Assembly (NCBI GenBank): GCA_003230945.1
Contig: QIHK01000059.1
Span: forward strand, 1-6,182
Source: Candidatus Kaiserbacteria bacterium
GTDB lineage: Bacteria; Patescibacteriota; Minisyncoccia; Phycocordibacterales; Phycocordibacteraceae
Length of the DNA stretch: 6,182 nucleotides
Reading direction: 5' to 3'
Shown here: piece by piece, positions 5,321 through 6,182 of the stretch
Layout: every line of letters starts with the position of its first letter
Position numbering within the stretch: the stretch's first letter is position 1
Position numbers and translations under genes: made by a program
Notes under the pieces: generated by a model
Told to the model about the DNA's origin: nothing
Seen by the model: the letters and a program-made list of their open reading frames with translations, nothing else
Databases searched by the model: none

Positions 5321-6182
5321 TTTGAAGTGCAATACGTTTGCTAGCTGTGTTGTGCTCGCCCAAGTATTAATTGTGGCAGGAACTGCATACATAATCGCTA
5401 CACTCTGATACACCACTACTCCACTGCTATTTACCAGTGCAAGATAACGGTTCGAAACTTTGTCTACTATTGCAATAAAGTGACTAGCCGTACTGTATTC
5501 AATACGCCACCCCGCTTCCGCAATTTTTGGTGCCAAATGAGCAGGAATATCGGTAATAGCAAGAAATACCGCTGTAATACGGCTCGGTGCAATCAAAGCT
5601 ATTCGTTCAATAGAACCACCAAGTGATTCAACAGCTACAAAACTCTCTTGAGAGCTTTTTTGTATCACTGCAGCGAGACCATATGCGACATTTATATCGA
5701 GATAAATCGCGCCATGTGCAAGAGATATCACACTACTGCCTAAAGCTAGATTCATATGATCAATAAATGGCGGAAGGGTCCGAAAACCATGAATAATTTG
5801 CGTTCCTAAGGCAAATGCTTTATCTCCTGCATTTGTAATGAATGATTGATACGTACTAAACACACCAACAATTGAGCGATACTCCCACTCACCAATAGCG
5901 ACATATCCTTGTCCTGCAACGGCACCGAGATGCTGTGGGTTTTTAAATGCTTGTAAACCACTCACTGCACTTGCGAGTGATACAGTTTTTTTAATTCCAG
6001 AGGTAGTAAATGTCCCTGCGTTCTCTTGAGCTATTTCTGCCGTTGTCACCATTGATTGCGTAATCAATGTTGCCGTATCATCAAGAGTAGTTAATGGAGG
6101 TAACGCGACAAGTGCTGTTGCTGTTGCTATTTCTTTTCGCACTTGTACTTTTTTCTGTTGCTGGTATGTCGAGACTGAGGAA
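5318..6182 (-). CDS. Ala/Ser/Ile-rich protein of unknown function in the subunit a slot (5' end outside window)
   Basis: The last 287 residues are visible. The frame stays open to the right edge, and the in-frame GTG at 6142 is probably internal, because the upstream codons (S-S-V-S-T-Y-Q-Q-Q-K-K-V-Q-V) read on without a stop. I do not recognise the family. The sequence is rich in Ala, Ser, Ile, Val and Thr, has no Cys, and consists of moderately hydrophobic amphipathic stretches broken by Gly, Pro and charged residues. Examples are GSSVISLAHGAIYLDINVAY, then GGSIERIALIAPSRITAVFL, which hint at a loose helical or beta repeat. No run is long and hydrophobic enough to be a confident membrane helix, and nothing resembles the Arg-bearing helix of Fo subunit a, although subunit a is normally encoded here. 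Composition suits an exported or surface protein, but a signal peptide would be outside the window. Its stop is 1 bp from the start of the c-like fusion gene, so the two are surely co-transcribed and probably translationally coupled. Confidence 0.7.
   Translation of the reverse strand, partial: SSVSTYQQQKKVQVRKEIATATALVALPPLTTLDDTATLITQSMVTTAEIAQENAGTFTTSGIKKTVSLASAVSGLQAFKNPQHLGAVAGQGYVAIGEWEYRSIVGVFSTYQSFITNAGDKAFALGTQIIHGFRTLPPFIDHMNLALGSSVISLAHGAIYLDINVAYGLAAVIQKSSQESFVAVESLGGSIERIALIAPSRITAVFLAITDIPAHLAPKIAEAGWRIEYSTASHFIAIVDKVSNRYLALVNSSGVVVYQSVAIMYAVPATINTWASTTQLANVLHFK

Noticed and set aside
1..6182. UGA recoded as glycine (Gracilibacteria/SR1 code)
   Set aside because: TGA occurs as the terminator of three genes at expected ends (5320-5318, 4485-4483, 3698-3696), and the conserved F1 genes have no in-frame TGA.

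Overview
The window is one tightly packed operon read entirely from the minus strand. Its genes run from right (5') to left (3') and keep the classical order of a bacterial F1Fo ATP synthase operon. The moderately AT-rich composition, overlapping genes, lack of Shine-Dalgarno sequences and an exported domain of a kind I associate with Parcubacteria surface proteins all suggest a Candidate Phyla Radiation (Patescibacteria) bacterium. This assignment is an inference. TGA is used only as a stop codon, so the UGA=Gly code of Gracilibacteria/SR1 does not apply.

Layout in transcription order: (1) 6182-5318, the 3' part of an Ala/Ser/Ile-rich protein with no clear membrane helix, in the slot where subunit a is normally encoded; (2) 5316-4483, a signal peptide plus an exported beta-rich domain plus a C-terminal two-helix hairpin that looks like Fo subunit c; (3) 4457-3696, a long subunit b; (4) 3699-3166, a divergent delta/OSCP; (5) 3159-1687, alpha; (6) 1702-854, gamma; (7) 866-1, beta, cut by the left edge of the window. 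Every gap is 25 bp or shorter and four of the six junctions overlap or are 1 bp apart. I see no internal promoter, terminator, RNA gene, repeat array or mobile element, and no stretch over 300 bases lacks a gene.

The soluble motor appears able to use ATP. Beta has an intact P-loop, catalytic Glu and Walker B Asp, and alpha has its P-loop and arginine finger. The membrane part is not ordinary. The c-like hairpin keeps the cytoplasmic polar loop (R-N-P) but has Val where the ion-binding Asp/Glu should be, with no acidic residue in either helix. It is fused to a secreted domain of about 140 residues, and no subunit a is visible. The topology fits: subunit c has both termini outside and its loop inside, so the fused domain would sit on the cell surface above the rotor.

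The most interesting reading (inference) is an F1-type rotary ATPase uncoupled from ion flow, which may transmit ATP-driven torque or conformational change to an extracytoplasmic structure. This would be loosely analogous to the F1-like ATPases without a normal Fo known from mycoplasmas. The alternatives are that a standard a or c subunit lies outside the window, or that the hairpin is only a membrane anchor.
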